Numbered from the stretch's first letter, positions 11,769 to 20,560 are shown. The stretch: DNA of 64,000 nucleotides from Williamsia faeni (GCA_003202005.1 QJJF01000010.1:62001-126000); one strand, 5' to 3'. Numbers and translations: made by a program. Notes: generated by a model not told the origin, from the letters alone.

Positions 11769-12575
11769 CTAGTCTCCGAGCTCGATGATGACCGGCGCAT
11801 GATCGCTGGCGCCCTTGCCTTTTCGCTCTTCGCGATCGATCTCGGCATGGGTGACGCGGGTGGCGAGCGCCGGTGAACACAGGCTGAAGTCGATCCGCAG
11901 TCCCTGGCGTTTGGGGAACCGCAGTTGCGTGTAATCCCAGTAGGTGTACACACCGGGGCCGGGTGCGTGGGGTCGCACCACGTCGGCGAATCCGGACTTG
12001 ATCATCGCCTGGAATGCGCTGCGTTCGGGTTCGGACGTGTGGGTCTTGTCCTCGAAGAGCGCCGGGTCCCACACATCGTCGTCCGTCGGCGCGATGTTCC
12101 AGTCCCCGGTCAGCGCGATCTGTGCCTGCGGGTCGTCGGCGAGCCACTTGTCCGCGTTCTCACGCAAGGCTGCGAGCCATTTCAGTTTGTACGTGTAGTG
12201 CGGATCGGTGAGGGTGCGCCCGTTGGGCACGTACAGGCTCCACACCCGCACGCCGCCGCACGTGGCACCGAGCGCCCGGGCTTCCAGGGCCGGGTCGATC
12301 TCCGCGTCTTTGCTGAATCCGGGCTGGTTGTCGAATTGCTTCGCAACGTCCTCGAGGCCGACGCGCGAGGCGATCGCCACACCGTTCCACTGGCTGAAGC
12401 CGAGGGTGGCGACCTCGTAACCGGCGGCTTCGAACCCCATCGCGGGGAACTGGGCGTCCTTGCACTTCGTCTCCTGCATCGCCAGTACGTCGATGTTCGA
12501 GCGCTCGAGCCAGTTGACCACCCGCTCACTGCGGGCGCGGATGGAGTTGACGTTCCAGGTGGCGATACGAAGCAT
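11769..12575 (-). CDS. xthA: Exodeoxyribonuclease III
   Basis: The 268-aa protein belongs to the exonuclease/endonuclease/phosphatase superfamily and acts in base excision repair at AP sites. It shows RIATWNVNSIRAR, the metal-binding QETKC, the phosphodiesterase motif LTGDWNIAPTDDD and the C-terminal SDHAPV. The start at 12575 (MLRIATWN) is preferred to the upstream ATG at 12593 because homology starts there. It corresponds to Rv0427c in the syntenic mycobacterial block. Confidence 0.9.
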   Translation of the reverse strand: MLRIATWNVNSIRARSERVVNWLERSNIDVLAMQETKCKDAQFPAMGFEAAGYEVATLGFSQWNGVAIASRVGLEDVAKQFDNQPGFSKDAEIDPALEARALGATCGGVRVWSLYVPNGRTLTDPHYTYKLKWLAALRENADKWLADDPQAQIALTGDWNIAPTDDDVWDPALFEDKTHTSEPERSAFQAMIKSGFADVVRPHAPGPGVYTYWDYTQLRFPKRQGLRIDFSLCSPALATRVTHAEIDREERKGKGASDHAPVIIELGD

Positions 12576-12721
12576 GCTGAGATTTTGGCACACCGCTCCG
12601 CGGTCACGGACTTTTGCACATCGCTTCCGCGGTGAAGGCGTGCGCCCGGGGTTGCCGGAGCCGGTGGGCGTAGGATGACCCCATCGGGACCTATCAGGTT
12701 CTCAATCAAGGGATCGCCAAC

Positions 12722-12856
12722 ATGGCCGACAAATCACCTCGTCAAGGCATGTCCAAAAAGTCCGGCAAGTCCCTCAAAGAAAAGCGTGCCATCAAAAAAG
12801 GCAAGGAAGATTCGGCTCCCGGTGAGACCATTTTCAGTGGCAACAAAAAGCGCTGA
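12722..12856 (+). CDS. Small lysine-rich conserved protein (44 aa)
   Basis: An ATG at 12722, preceded by AAGGGA at a good distance and by a TAGGAT -10-like box at 12671-12676, opens a 44-codon ORF. The product is strongly basic (16 Lys/Arg) with the centre SKKSGKSLKEKRAIKKGK and the end IFSGNKKR. Similar short basic proteins with a KSxKEKRAxKKxK core are, to my knowledge, widespread in actinobacteria without assigned function. Its stop is followed at once by the GTG of the next gene (TGA-G-GTG), so the two are probably co-translated. It might bind nucleic acid, which is only inferred from its charge. Confidence 0.7.
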   Translation: MADKSPRQGMSKKSGKSLKEKRAIKKGKEDSAPGETIFSGNKKR

Positions 12857-12857
12857 G

Positions 12858-14027
12858 GTGCCCACACTTTCCATTGGGATACTTGCACATTCGGCCAAAG
12901 AGAACGAACATCGTCTACCGGTTCATCCGCGGCATTTTGTCGATATCGACCCTTCCTTGCGTCCGTACATTCAGCTCGAGCACGGATATGGTGAGCGTTT
13001 CGGTGTCACTGATGCGGATCTGCTTCCCCTGGTCGGAAGGATCGCCTCCCGCGCGGAGCTGATCGCCGATTGTGATGTCATCCTGCTGCCCAAGGTCCAG
13101 GCCGACGATCTACTCGAAATGCGTGTGGGACAAACGATCTGGGGTTGGCCGCATTGTGTTCAGGATACTGCGCTCACCCAGATCGCGATCGATCGGCGAT
13201 TGACGCTCATCGCATTCGAGGCGATGAACCATTGGACTGCCGACGGTCGTTTCGCGCTTCACGTATTCCACAAGAACAATGAATTGGCAGGCTACTGCTC
13301 GGTTCTGCAGGCGCTTGAGCTGGCCGGCAAGACCGGCGACTACGGACGCCGCCTGAAGGCCACCGTGATCGGCTTCGGGGCGACTGCCCGTGGAGCGGTG
13401 ACGGCGCTCAACGCACACGGTGTCGATGAGGTTCATGTCCTGACCAACCGCGACGTCGCGGCGGTCGGTTCACCGATCCACGGAACCCAGATCGTTCAGC
13501 TCGAACACGATGACGGTGATCCCAGCACCATGTGGGCGCAGACTCCGGACGGTCGGGTGTCGGTGGCCGAGTTCCTCGCGGGCAACGACGTCATCGTCAA
13601 CTGTGTCCTGCAGAACACCGATCAGCCGCTGACATTCCTCGATGAGGATGATCTGGAGACGTTTCCGGCAGGCAGCATCATCGTCGATGTCTCGTGCGAC
13701 GAAGGCATGGGCTTCAGCTGGGCGCGTCCGACCACCTTCGATGAGCCATCGTTTGTCGTCGGCAACAACGTCCTCTATTACGCCGTCGACCACAGTCCGT
13801 CCTACCTGTGGGACTCGGCCACCTGGGAGATCAGTTCTGCACTGCTCCCACATCTGAGGGTGATCATGGACGGGCCGTCGTCCTGGGATGGCGCACCGGT
13901 TATTTCCCGGGCGATCGAGATCCGTGAAGGCATGATCCTGAATCCGTCGATCCTGTCATTCCAGGATCGCGAGAGTGCATTCCCGCATGTGTTGCGGGCG
14001 GATCGCAGAGCCGTCGTCCCGAGCTGA
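12858..14027 (+). CDS. N5-(carboxyethyl)ornithine synthase-like / alanine dehydrogenase family protein
   Basis: The 389-aa protein resembles lactococcal N5-(carboxyethyl)ornithine synthase over its length: KENEHRLPVHP at the N-terminus, GWPHCVQ, NNELAGYCSVLQAL, the nucleotide site VIGFGATARGAV, and DVSCDEGMGF ... YYAVDHSPSYLWDSATWEIS. That enzyme reductively couples pyruvate to ornithine or lysine side chains with NADPH; it belongs to the alanine dehydrogenase/transhydrogenase fold. The substrate here is not certain. The GTG at 12858, next to the small basic ORF, is chosen because homology starts there; the open frame upstream overlaps that ORF in another frame. Confidence 0.7.
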   Translation: MPTLSIGILAHSAKENEHRLPVHPRHFVDIDPSLRPYIQLEHGYGERFGVTDADLLPLVGRIASRAELIADCDVILLPKVQADDLLEMRVGQTIWGWPHCVQDTALTQIAIDRRLTLIAFEAMNHWTADGRFALHVFHKNNELAGYCSVLQALELAGKTGDYGRRLKATVIGFGATARGAVTALNAHGVDEVHVLTNRDVAAVGSPIHGTQIVQLEHDDGDPSTMWAQTPDGRVSVAEFLAGNDVIVNCVLQNTDQPLTFLDEDDLETFPAGSIIVDVSCDEGMGFSWARPTTFDEPSFVVGNNVLYYAVDHSPSYLWDSATWEISSALLPHLRVIMDGPSSWDGAPVISRAIEIREGMILNPSILSFQDRESAFPHVLRADRRAVVPS

Positions 14028-14097
14028 ACAAAACGTACGAAACAAGGTCGCAAGCTGGAGCTAACCTTGCGGCTGCAATCCTTGGATACCGTTCGGC

Positions 14098-15507
14098 ATG
14101 ACTCATACACCTGAGATCTCGGAATCCGCCGAATATCTTCAGAAACGTCAACTGCGCAAGGGCACAGCCGGGTGGGTTCTCCTCGCCGGGCTCGGTGTCA
14201 GCTATGTGATCTCCGGTGATTACGCCGGATGGAATGCCGGTCTGCTCGAAGGTGGATTCGGTGGCCTGCTCATCGCGGCGGTGATCATCGCCGCGATGTA
14301 CTTTGCGATGGTGCTGGGGATGGCAGAGATGTCATCGGCACTGCCGGCCGCGGGCGGTGGTTACACATTCGCCAGGCGGGCGATGGGGCCGTGGGGTGGT
14401 TTCGCCACCGGCACGGCGATCCTGATCGAGTACGCGATCGCCCCGGCGGCGATCGCCACCTTCATCGGCGGCTATGTCGAATCGCTGGACCTGTTCGGAA
14501 TCTCCGACGGGTGGTGGGTCTACCTCACCGTGTACGTCGTCTTCATCGGGATCCACCTGGTCGGAGCGGGTGAAGCACTCAAGGCCATGTTCGTCATCAC
14601 CGCGATCGCACTCGTCGGTCTGGTGATCTTCGGTATCGCCGCCATCGGGAGCTTCGACGCGAGCCTGCTCACCGACATCGCCCCTGATTCGGGTGCGGCC
14701 GGCTCGTCGGACTTCCTGCCCTTCGGCTACCTGGGGATCTGGTCGGCGATTCCGTTTGCGATCTGGTTCTTCCTGGCCATCGAAGGTGTGCCGCTGGCCG
14801 CGGAAGAGGCGGAGAACCCCGAAAAGAACGTGCCGCGGGGCATCATCGCCGCGATGAGTGTGCTGTTGCTGACCTGTGCGCTGGTGCTGTTCCTGGCGAC
14901 CGGCGCGCTCGGTGCGCAGGGTGTTGGTGAATCCGTGAACCCGCTGGTCGATGCGCTCGACGGGACGGCGGCCACGGTCGTCAACTACATCGGTCTGGCC
15001 GGCTTGGTCGCCAGCTTCTTCTCGATCATGTACGCCTACTCCCGGCAGCTGTTTGCGTTGTCGCGCGCCGGCTACCTGCCGACAGCGCTCTCGATCACCA
15101 ACAGCCGGAAGGCGCCGATTTGGGCCCTGATCATCCCGGGCATCATCGGCTTCTGCCTCACCTTCACCGGTGAGGGCGCAATCCTGCTGAACATGGCCGT
15201 CTTCGGAGCTGCGCTCAGCTACGTGTTGATGATGATCAGTCACATCGTGCTCCGGGTTCGTGAGCCACAGATGCCGCGTCCGTACAAGACCCCCGGCGGG
15301 ATCTACACCACCGGATTCGCACTGGTCATCGCCGTCGCTTCGGTGATCGCGACCTTCCTCGTCGACACCACGGCCGCACTCTGGTGTCTGGGAGCATTTG
15401 CTGCTTTCATGGCCTACTTTGGCTTGTACAGCCGCAAGCACCTGGTCGCGAACTCGCCCGACGAGGAGTTCGCGTTGCTGGCCGCGGCGGACGAGGAATT
15501 GGAATAG
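14098..15507 (+). CDS. eat: Ethanolamine permease (APC family)
   Basis: The 469-aa integral membrane protein has about 12 hydrophobic segments and APC-family features (GVSYVISGDYAGWNAGL in TM1, ALPAAGGGYTFARRAMGPWGG, EGVPLAAEEAENPEKNVPRG). The GDYAGWN segment and the direct linkage to eutBC identify it as the ethanolamine uptake permease. The stop is 2 nt before the eutB GTG, so it is the first gene of an eat-eutB-eutC operon. No regulator gene is adjacent, and the 70-nt upstream region shows only a near-match to a GlnR site. Confidence 0.85.
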   Translation: MTHTPEISESAEYLQKRQLRKGTAGWVLLAGLGVSYVISGDYAGWNAGLLEGGFGGLLIAAVIIAAMYFAMVLGMAEMSSALPAAGGGYTFARRAMGPWGGFATGTAILIEYAIAPAAIATFIGGYVESLDLFGISDGWWVYLTVYVVFIGIHLVGAGEALKAMFVITAIALVGLVIFGIAAIGSFDASLLTDIAPDSGAAGSSDFLPFGYLGIWSAIPFAIWFFLAIEGVPLAAEEAENPEKNVPRGIIAAMSVLLLTCALVLFLATGALGAQGVGESVNPLVDALDGTAATVVNYIGLAGLVASFFSIMYAYSRQLFALSRAGYLPTALSITNSRKAPIWALIIPGIIGFCLTFTGEGAILLNMAVFGAALSYVLMMISHIVLRVREPQMPRPYKTPGGIYTTGFALVIAVASVIATFLVDTTAALWCLGAFAAFMAYFGLYSRKHLVANSPDEEFALLAAADEELE

Positions 15508-15509
15508 GT

Positions 15510-16931
15510 GTGACGCTCTATCGACATACCCTGGCCGGCACCACGTACACGTTCGATGGATTGGTGGAGCTGCTGGCGAAGGCAACGCCGGCTCGCAGCG
15601 GGGACGAACTGGCCGGGTGCGCCGCCGAGTCGGACACCGAACGGGCGGCGGCGCAGTGGGCGCTGGCCGATGTGCCGCTGACGGTGTTCCTGAACGAGAC
15701 CGTGGTGCCGTACGAGACGGACGAGATCACCAGGCTCATCATGGATACGCATGACCCACAGGCATTTTCGCCGGTGTCGTCGTTCACGGTGGGTCAGTTC
15801 CGGGATTGGTTGCTCGACGTGGCCGCCGGCCCCGCAGACGTCGCGGCCAACACGTTGACGTCGGTGTCCCGAGGGTTGACACCGGAGATGGTGGCGGCGG
15901 TCAGCAAGCTGATGCGTAACCAGGACCTGATCGCGGTGTCGCGGGCGGTGAAGGTGGTGACGGCGTTCCGGACCACCATCGGTCTGCCGGGAACGCTCGC
16001 CACCCGGTTGCAGCCCAATCATCCGACCGACGATCCGACGGGGGTTGCCGCGGCAACCCTGGACGGATTGTTGCTGGGTTGTGGGGACGCGGTGATCGGG
16101 ATCAACCCGGCGACCGATTCACCGCACGCCACATCGGAATTGCTGCATCTGCTCGACGACATCCGGCTGCGGTACGAGATCCCGGTCCAGTCCTGTGTGC
16201 TCTCGCATGTCACCACCACGATCGGGCTGATCGAGGCCGGGGCGCCGGTGGACCTGGTGTTCCAGTCGATAGCCGGAACCGAAGGCGCCAACAAGGGATT
16301 CGGTGTCGACCTCGCTGTGCTGAAGGAGGGCAACGAGGCCGGCAAGTCGTTGCAGCGCGGGACCGTCGGCAACAACGTGATGTACCTCGAGACCGGGCAG
16401 GGCTCCGCGTTGTCGGCCGGCGCGCATATCGGTACCGGTGACAAACCGGTTGATCAGCAGACGTTGGAGACCCGCGCGTATGCCGTTGCGCGCGAACTGG
16501 ATCCGCTGTTGATCAACACCGTTGTCGGCTTCATCGGCCCGGAATACCTGTACGACGGCAAGCAGATTCTGCGGGCCGGTCTGGAAGACCACTTCTGTGG
16601 CAAGTTGCTGGGTCTGCCGATGGGGGTGGACGTCTGTTACACCAACCATGCCGAAGCCGATCAGGACGACATGGACAACCTGCTGACACTGCTCGGGGTC
16701 GCCGGGGTGCCCTTTGTCATCACCGTGCCCGGCGCCGACGACATCATGCTCGGATATCAGAGCCTTTCTTTCCACGACGCGCTGTATGCCCGCCGCACAC
16801 TGGGTTTGGCGCCGGCGCCGGAGTTCGCGGCCTGGCTCGACCGGGTCGGGATGCTCGGTCCGGACGGCCGGGTTCTGGATCTGGCGCCGGAAGCCTCACC
16901 GCTTCGCTCGCTGGCAGGACCGGTGGCCTGA
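15510..16931 (+). CDS. eutB: Ethanolamine ammonia-lyase large subunit EutB
   Basis: EutB carries the active site for adenosylcobalamin-dependent cleavage of ethanolamine to acetaldehyde and ammonia. The 473-aa protein has the family's LMRNQDLIAVSRA, GDAVIGINPATDS, FQSIAGTEGANKGFGVDLA and MGVDVCYTNHAEADQDD segments. The GTG at 15510 is chosen because it follows the permease stop closely and homology starts there. Its stop overlaps the eutC ATG (TGATG). No carboxysome-like shell genes or reactivase EutA are encoded in the window. Confidence 0.93.
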   Translation: MTLYRHTLAGTTYTFDGLVELLAKATPARSGDELAGCAAESDTERAAAQWALADVPLTVFLNETVVPYETDEITRLIMDTHDPQAFSPVSSFTVGQFRDWLLDVAAGPADVAANTLTSVSRGLTPEMVAAVSKLMRNQDLIAVSRAVKVVTAFRTTIGLPGTLATRLQPNHPTDDPTGVAAATLDGLLLGCGDAVIGINPATDSPHATSELLHLLDDIRLRYEIPVQSCVLSHVTTTIGLIEAGAPVDLVFQSIAGTEGANKGFGVDLAVLKEGNEAGKSLQRGTVGNNVMYLETGQGSALSAGAHIGTGDKPVDQQTLETRAYAVARELDPLLINTVVGFIGPEYLYDGKQILRAGLEDHFCGKLLGLPMGVDVCYTNHAEADQDDMDNLLTLLGVAGVPFVITVPGADDIMLGYQSLSFHDALYARRTLGLAPAPEFAAWLDRVGMLGPDGRVLDLAPEASPLRSLAGPVA

Positions 16932-17653
16932 TGAGTGAACTGTGGGATGCGCTCCGGCTTCAAACCGCGGCCCGAATAGGGTTGGGGCGCACCGGTGATT
17001 CACTGCCGACGACGCGCGTGCTCGAGTTTGCTGCCGCCCATGCGGCGGCCCGCGACGCCGTCCATCAACCACTGGATGTCGATGCCCTCGTCGCTGATGT
17101 CGCGGCGGTGGGTCTGGGGGATCCGCTGGTGGTGACCAGTAAGGCGGGTGATCGCAGCGAGTATCTGCGGCGACCGGATCTCGGGCGGGAGCCGGAAAAC
17201 CTGGACTCGGTGTCCGAAACCGATGCCGACGTCGGCTTCCTGCTGGCAGACGGATTGTCGCCGATTGCGCTGTCCGAACATGGGGCCGGGATGCTGTCGG
17301 CTCTGAAAGATGTTTTGGCACCCCGCTATTCGCTCGCACCGCCGGTGATCGCCACGCAGGCCCGCGTGGCACTCGGTGACCACATCGGGGCGGCGCAAAA
17401 GGTGGGCACACTCATCGTCATCATCGGTGAACGGCCGGGCTTGTCGGTCGCCGACAGTGTCGGGATCTACCTCACGCACCTGCCGACTCCGGGCCGGGCC
17501 GATTCGATGCGCAACTGCATCAGCAACATTCACCCACCCGGCGGTCTGGGCTACGCCGACGCCGCCCGCGTGTGCGCGGCACTGGTGGAAGGCGCTCGCA
17601 AGCTGGGGCGCAGCGGTTTTGAACTCAAGGACAACAGCCGCGCCCTCACCTGA
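16931..17653 (+). CDS. eutC: Ethanolamine ammonia-lyase small subunit EutC
   Basis: EutC completes the cobalamin-binding face of ethanolamine ammonia-lyase. The 240-aa protein includes LQTAARIGLGRTGDSLPT, IALSEHGAG-type and IGERPGLSVADSVGIYLTHLP segments and RNCISNIHPPGGLGYADAA, all typical for EutC. It overlaps eutB by 1 nt and ends the operon. The pathway would provide ammonia as nitrogen source; the acetaldehyde-consuming enzyme is not in the window. Confidence 0.92.
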   Translation: MSELWDALRLQTAARIGLGRTGDSLPTTRVLEFAAAHAAARDAVHQPLDVDALVADVAAVGLGDPLVVTSKAGDRSEYLRRPDLGREPENLDSVSETDADVGFLLADGLSPIALSEHGAGMLSALKDVLAPRYSLAPPVIATQARVALGDHIGAAQKVGTLIVIIGERPGLSVADSVGIYLTHLPTPGRADSMRNCISNIHPPGGLGYADAARVCAALVEGARKLGRSGFELKDNSRALT

Positions 17654-17683
17654 CGAATTTGGGAAACCGATCGAACCTGGTGG

Positions 17684-17824
17684 CTAGTCGGATCCTCGGG
17701 CAGCGCTGAGCAGCCGTAGTGCGCGCGGACCCACACCATGGAGTTCCTCGAGCTCGGCCAGATCGTCGGGGAGGTCGGCCAATGTGCGGTAGCCGGCGCG
17801 GACGTCGGATCGTGTTCGTCCACC
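17684..17824 (-). other. Possible remnant or very short HhH-like ORF
   Basis: A minus-strand frame, open between an in-frame TGA at 17827-17825 and the TAG at 17686-17684, reads YRTLADLPDDLAELEELHGV followed by GPRALRLLSAARGSD. This looks protein-like, with a helix-hairpin-helix GVGP turn, unlike its neighbouring frames. The only usable start inside is a TTG at 17782, leaving 32 residues, and no ribosome-binding site is obvious. It may be the tail of a decayed gene whose upstream part lies in another frame. Confidence 0.25.
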
Positions 17825-17891
17825 TCATCGTGTGGCGCGAACCGGCGTACCGTCCGGAATGTTCGCGCAGTACTCAGGTCAGGGGTGTTCG

Positions 17892-19148
17892 ATGAGCAGT
17901 CCGGTTCCGGACGTTCCGATCGCCGCAGTCGATGTGGCGACGCTCGGTATCAGTACCGGTGGTCAGCCGTATGTGGTGACCCTGGCCGGATTACTCGGTG
18001 CCGGCGGCTTCGTCGACGACAACGGCCGACCTGACATCGATCGGCTCCGGGACGCGCTGGCGCCGCGGATCGAGGCGGAGGCCGATCTGCACTGCTTCCC
18101 CGAACGACGAGGCGGGCGATGGTGGTGGACGCGGGCACCGGCTGATCTGACGGTGCACATCACCGTCGAGGAAGCGCTCCCGTCCGAAAGCTTTGAAGAT
18201 GTGTGCGGGCGCTTGGTGATGGCGCCGTTGGAAGCGAGCCGTCCGCCGTGGCACATCGCACTGGTCCCGGCCGCCCGGCCGGGTCGCTGCGGGATAGTCG
18301 TTCGGTTACACCACGCACTTGTCGACGGCGCCCGCGCCAGCGCGTTGATGGAGCGGCTGTTCGGCTCGGAGCGAGGCGTGTCCGAGCACGAGATGTCCGG
18401 CGCCGGCGCCGCGAGAGTTGCTGAGCGCGAGCAGAGTTCGCGAGCATCGTTCGGCGCGAGGCTGGGTTTCCGGGTGCGCTCGCTGCGGCGGCGGCGCATC
18501 AGTTCCCGGGCGCTGCTGGGCCCGGTGGGTGCGGCGCGGGCGGTGTCGTCCGCGAGCGTCGACCTGGCGGCACTCGAAGCGGCAGCTCAGCGCTGCGGAG
18601 CAACGGTGAACGATGCGTACCTGATCGCGGTGGGGCAGGGGCTTCGCATCGTGCTCGAGCGTGCGGGAGAACCGATCCCGGAGTCGCTCGCGGTCTCGGT
18701 TCCGGTGCGAATCGACGCGGTCGACGCCGCGCACAATGCCGTCGGCGTGATGATCGTCGACGTCCCACTTGCCGAACCCCGGTCCGCACTCGTGGTGGTC
18801 GCCCGGCGGACCGCGGCGTCGAAGCCTCTCGCGCGGGCCTCGGGAACCGTCGTCCGTTCAGCACTTCTCGCGCGGGGGTTCAACGTGTTCGCCCGACATC
18901 AACGGATGATCGCGGCCGTCGCGTCCAACGTTCGGGGACCCCGCCATCCGCTGGTGCTCGATGGCGCACCGCTCGTCGAACTGTGGCCGTTCGGCCCACT
19001 TGCCGGCAACGTCCGGGTCGGCTTCACCGCAGTGTCTTACTGCGGTCGGTTGTCGATCGGCATCGAAACCGACTCCGGTCACTTGCCCTTCGCGACGGAG
19101 ATCGCGGCGGCGGTCGAGCAGACGTTGGCGGCGATCGCCGGTGGCTAG
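17892..19148 (+). CDS. WS/DGAT-like wax ester/triacylglycerol acyltransferase family protein
   Basis: The 418-aa protein carries the acyltransferase motif HHALVDGAR (HHxxxDG) near residue 140 and the C-terminal WSD domain with SNVRGPRHPLVLDGAPLVELWPFGPL. Such enzymes esterify acyl-CoA to alcohols or diacylglycerol at the membrane. The first about 60 residues are shorter and more divergent than in typical 450-480-aa members. The ATG at 17892 with an AGGGG upstream is chosen, though an in-frame ATG at 17859 is possible. Its 3' end overlaps a convergent gene by 4 nt. Confidence 0.7.
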   Translation: MSSPVPDVPIAAVDVATLGISTGGQPYVVTLAGLLGAGGFVDDNGRPDIDRLRDALAPRIEAEADLHCFPERRGGRWWWTRAPADLTVHITVEEALPSESFEDVCGRLVMAPLEASRPPWHIALVPAARPGRCGIVVRLHHALVDGARASALMERLFGSERGVSEHEMSGAGAARVAEREQSSRASFGARLGFRVRSLRRRRISSRALLGPVGAARAVSSASVDLAALEAAAQRCGATVNDAYLIAVGQGLRIVLERAGEPIPESLAVSVPVRIDAVDAAHNAVGVMIVDVPLAEPRSALVVVARRTAASKPLARASGTVVRSALLARGFNVFARHQRMIAAVASNVRGPRHPLVLDGAPLVELWPFGPLAGNVRVGFTAVSYCGRLSIGIETDSGHLPFATEIAAAVEQTLAAIAGG

Positions 19149-19714
19149 AGCCCGGGTCCCTGTGCGCGAAGGTCGTCGACCTCGTCCATCGCCGAGCGCA
19201 GTTTGCCCAGCCATTCGTCGGTGTGGGCACCGACGAGTTTGACCGACCACGCCAGTGCGTCGGCGCGCGAACGGGCGACCCCGGCGTCGACCAGGGTGTC
19301 CAGGACCTGTCGTTCCGGCTGCCGCAGCCGGGTCATCACCGGAACGGCGATGTGGGTGAACAGAATTCGTTCGTCACCGACCTTGACGCCCCACGAGACC
19401 TTCCGCGCGTAGCGGGCCTGCGCTTCATCGGCAATCGACATCCGCTCACCACGGGTGTCTTCGCGGAAGCGGGAGGCACGGCCTTGTGCAGCAGCGGCCG
19501 CGTTGTCGTCGTTGTCGGTGTCGGGGGGTGTCAGGGTGCCGATGACGGTGATCTCGTCGCGGTCGACGGTGACGTCGACGGGTCCGTCGAACCATTCGTC
19601 GGGCAGTCGGCCGCCGAACCAGGCGCCGGCGTCACCGGCATCTGGAAGTTCTGCCTGCTGCCAGCCGCCGCGGCGTCCGCCGGGTCCTCTGGATCCTGGA
19701 TGTGAGCCTTTCAT
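19145..19714 (-). CDS. Conserved actinobacterial protein of unknown function (189 aa)
   Basis: The protein begins with a Gly/Arg-rich stretch and RRGGWQQAELPDAG, continues with DEWFDGPVDVTVDRDEITVIGT and an ERMSIADEAQARYARKVSWG segment, and ends in VLDTLVDAGVARSRADALAW followed by a short helix. I recognise it as a conserved mycobacterial-type hypothetical protein but know no function; the C-terminal part resembles short ribbon-helix-helix-like or adaptor sequences. An excellent AAGGAGG site precedes the ATG. Upstream, TGATTACA occurs twice in tandem (19731-19746). Confidence 0.75.
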   Translation of the reverse strand: MKGSHPGSRGPGGRRGGWQQAELPDAGDAGAWFGGRLPDEWFDGPVDVTVDRDEITVIGTLTPPDTDNDDNAAAAAQGRASRFREDTRGERMSIADEAQARYARKVSWGVKVGDERILFTHIAVPVMTRLRQPERQVLDTLVDAGVARSRADALAWSVKLVGAHTDEWLGKLRSAMDEVDDLRAQGPGL

Positions 19715-19730
19715 GATTCCTCCTTGGTAG

Positions 19731-19746
19731 TGATTACATGATTACA
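19731..19746. promoter_or_regulatory. Tandem TGATTACA repeat upstream of the 19145-19714 gene
   Basis: Two perfect contiguous copies of TGATTACA lie 17-32 nt before the minus-strand start at 19714, with a third partial GTTACA a few bases further. On the gene's own strand they read TGTAATCA twice. The position between promoter and start suggests a regulator-binding site; the factor is unknown. Confidence 0.35.
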
Positions 19747-19826
19747 CCGTTACAAGGATTCGTCATCCAGATTCGCTGTGAGCAGATGACAAAGTTCTGT
19801 CACGGTTTCCCGTTTACGCTGGGGAC

Positions 19827-20280
19827 ATGGCCCTCACCTGGGATGATTCGGTCGCCGGGGTGCTCGAACTCCCATCCGGTAGACGGGTGCGCGGCCGAGG
19901 ATTACGGGAGCCGATGCCGCCCGGTCCGCAGCCTGAGTTCGGGCTCTATCTGCTCGGTCGCGAGCCCGCACCTGTGGCGTGGCCGAGTCGATGGCTGCGG
20001 TGGCGTGATTTTCTGGTTGCCGGCAGATCGGGCCGCGGCGGCCAGTGCGTTCCGGGAGGTGTGGGAGCGTGCGGACACTGAACGCGTGGAGGTGGCCTGC
20101 TTCGGAGGTCGGGGCCGGACCGGGACGGCGTTGGCCGCTATCGCGGTGATCGACGGCGTCCCCGCGCACCGTGCCGTCGACTATGTCCGGGCCAACTACC
20201 GCGAGGGTGCCGTCGAAACACCGTGGCAGCTAAGGTACGTCGCCCGGTTCACGAAGGGCGATCGGCCGGGCGATAGTTGA
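19827..20280 (+). pseudogene. Protein-tyrosine-phosphatase-like gene with a +1 frameshift
   Basis: The first frame (from ATG 19827, six bases after a TACGCT -10 box) gives VLELPSGRRVRGRGLREP ... FGLYLLGREPAP ... RWLRWRDF. The matching continuation FWLPADRAAAASAF ... and the phosphatase loop CFGGRGRTGTAL lie in the next frame, ending at 20280. Skipping the single C at 20013 (GATTTT-C-TGGTTGCC) joins them into one protein of about 150 residues like mycobacterial homologues. As written, the first frame would stop after 84 residues. It may be a true pseudogene, a programmed shift or a sequencing error. Its 3' end overlaps the convergent membrane-protein gene by 32 bp. Confidence 0.7.
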
Positions 20281-20560
20281 TCAGGTACTGCTCGACTTCG
20301 CTGTCGTATTCGGGTGGCGTCAAGAGGTCGACGCTCAGCAGTGGGCTGTCCTCGCGAAGTGGATGCTGGATCTGATACCTGCGCAGGTAGTAGCCGCCGA
20401 TGGCTCCGGCAAACGACAGGGCGGTACCGATCCCCGTGACCAACGCGATTGGGTGCTGATTCGCGAGGGTGAAGGTGAAGACACCCAGGAATGCGAAACC
20501 GGCCAGGATCAGCATGTACGCGATGTAGGTGACGGGGGTTCGTTCGATGATCGATCTCAT
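20249..20560 (-). CDS. Small two-helix membrane protein, unknown function
   Basis: The 103-aa protein has two membrane segments (about residues 11-31, YIAYMLILAGFAFLGVF, and 39-57, LVTGIGTALSFAGAIGGYY) and a soluble C-terminus of about 45 residues. An AAGGAGG site precedes the ATG. It is divergent from a TetR gene across a 79-nt spacer containing a palindrome, so it may be the regulator's target. No family function is known to me. Confidence 0.7.
   Translation of the reverse strand: MRSIIERTPVTYIAYMLILAGFAFLGVFTFTLANQHPIALVTGIGTALSFAGAIGGYYLRRYQIQHPLREDSPLLSVDLLTPPEYDSEVEQYLINYRPADRPS

Noticed and set aside
14028-14097. GlnR site or cobalamin riboswitch upstream of the ethanolamine operon.
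   Set aside because: GCTAAC-n6-GCTGC misses the required A of the second half-site, and the 70-nt spacer is too short and lacks a B12 box.
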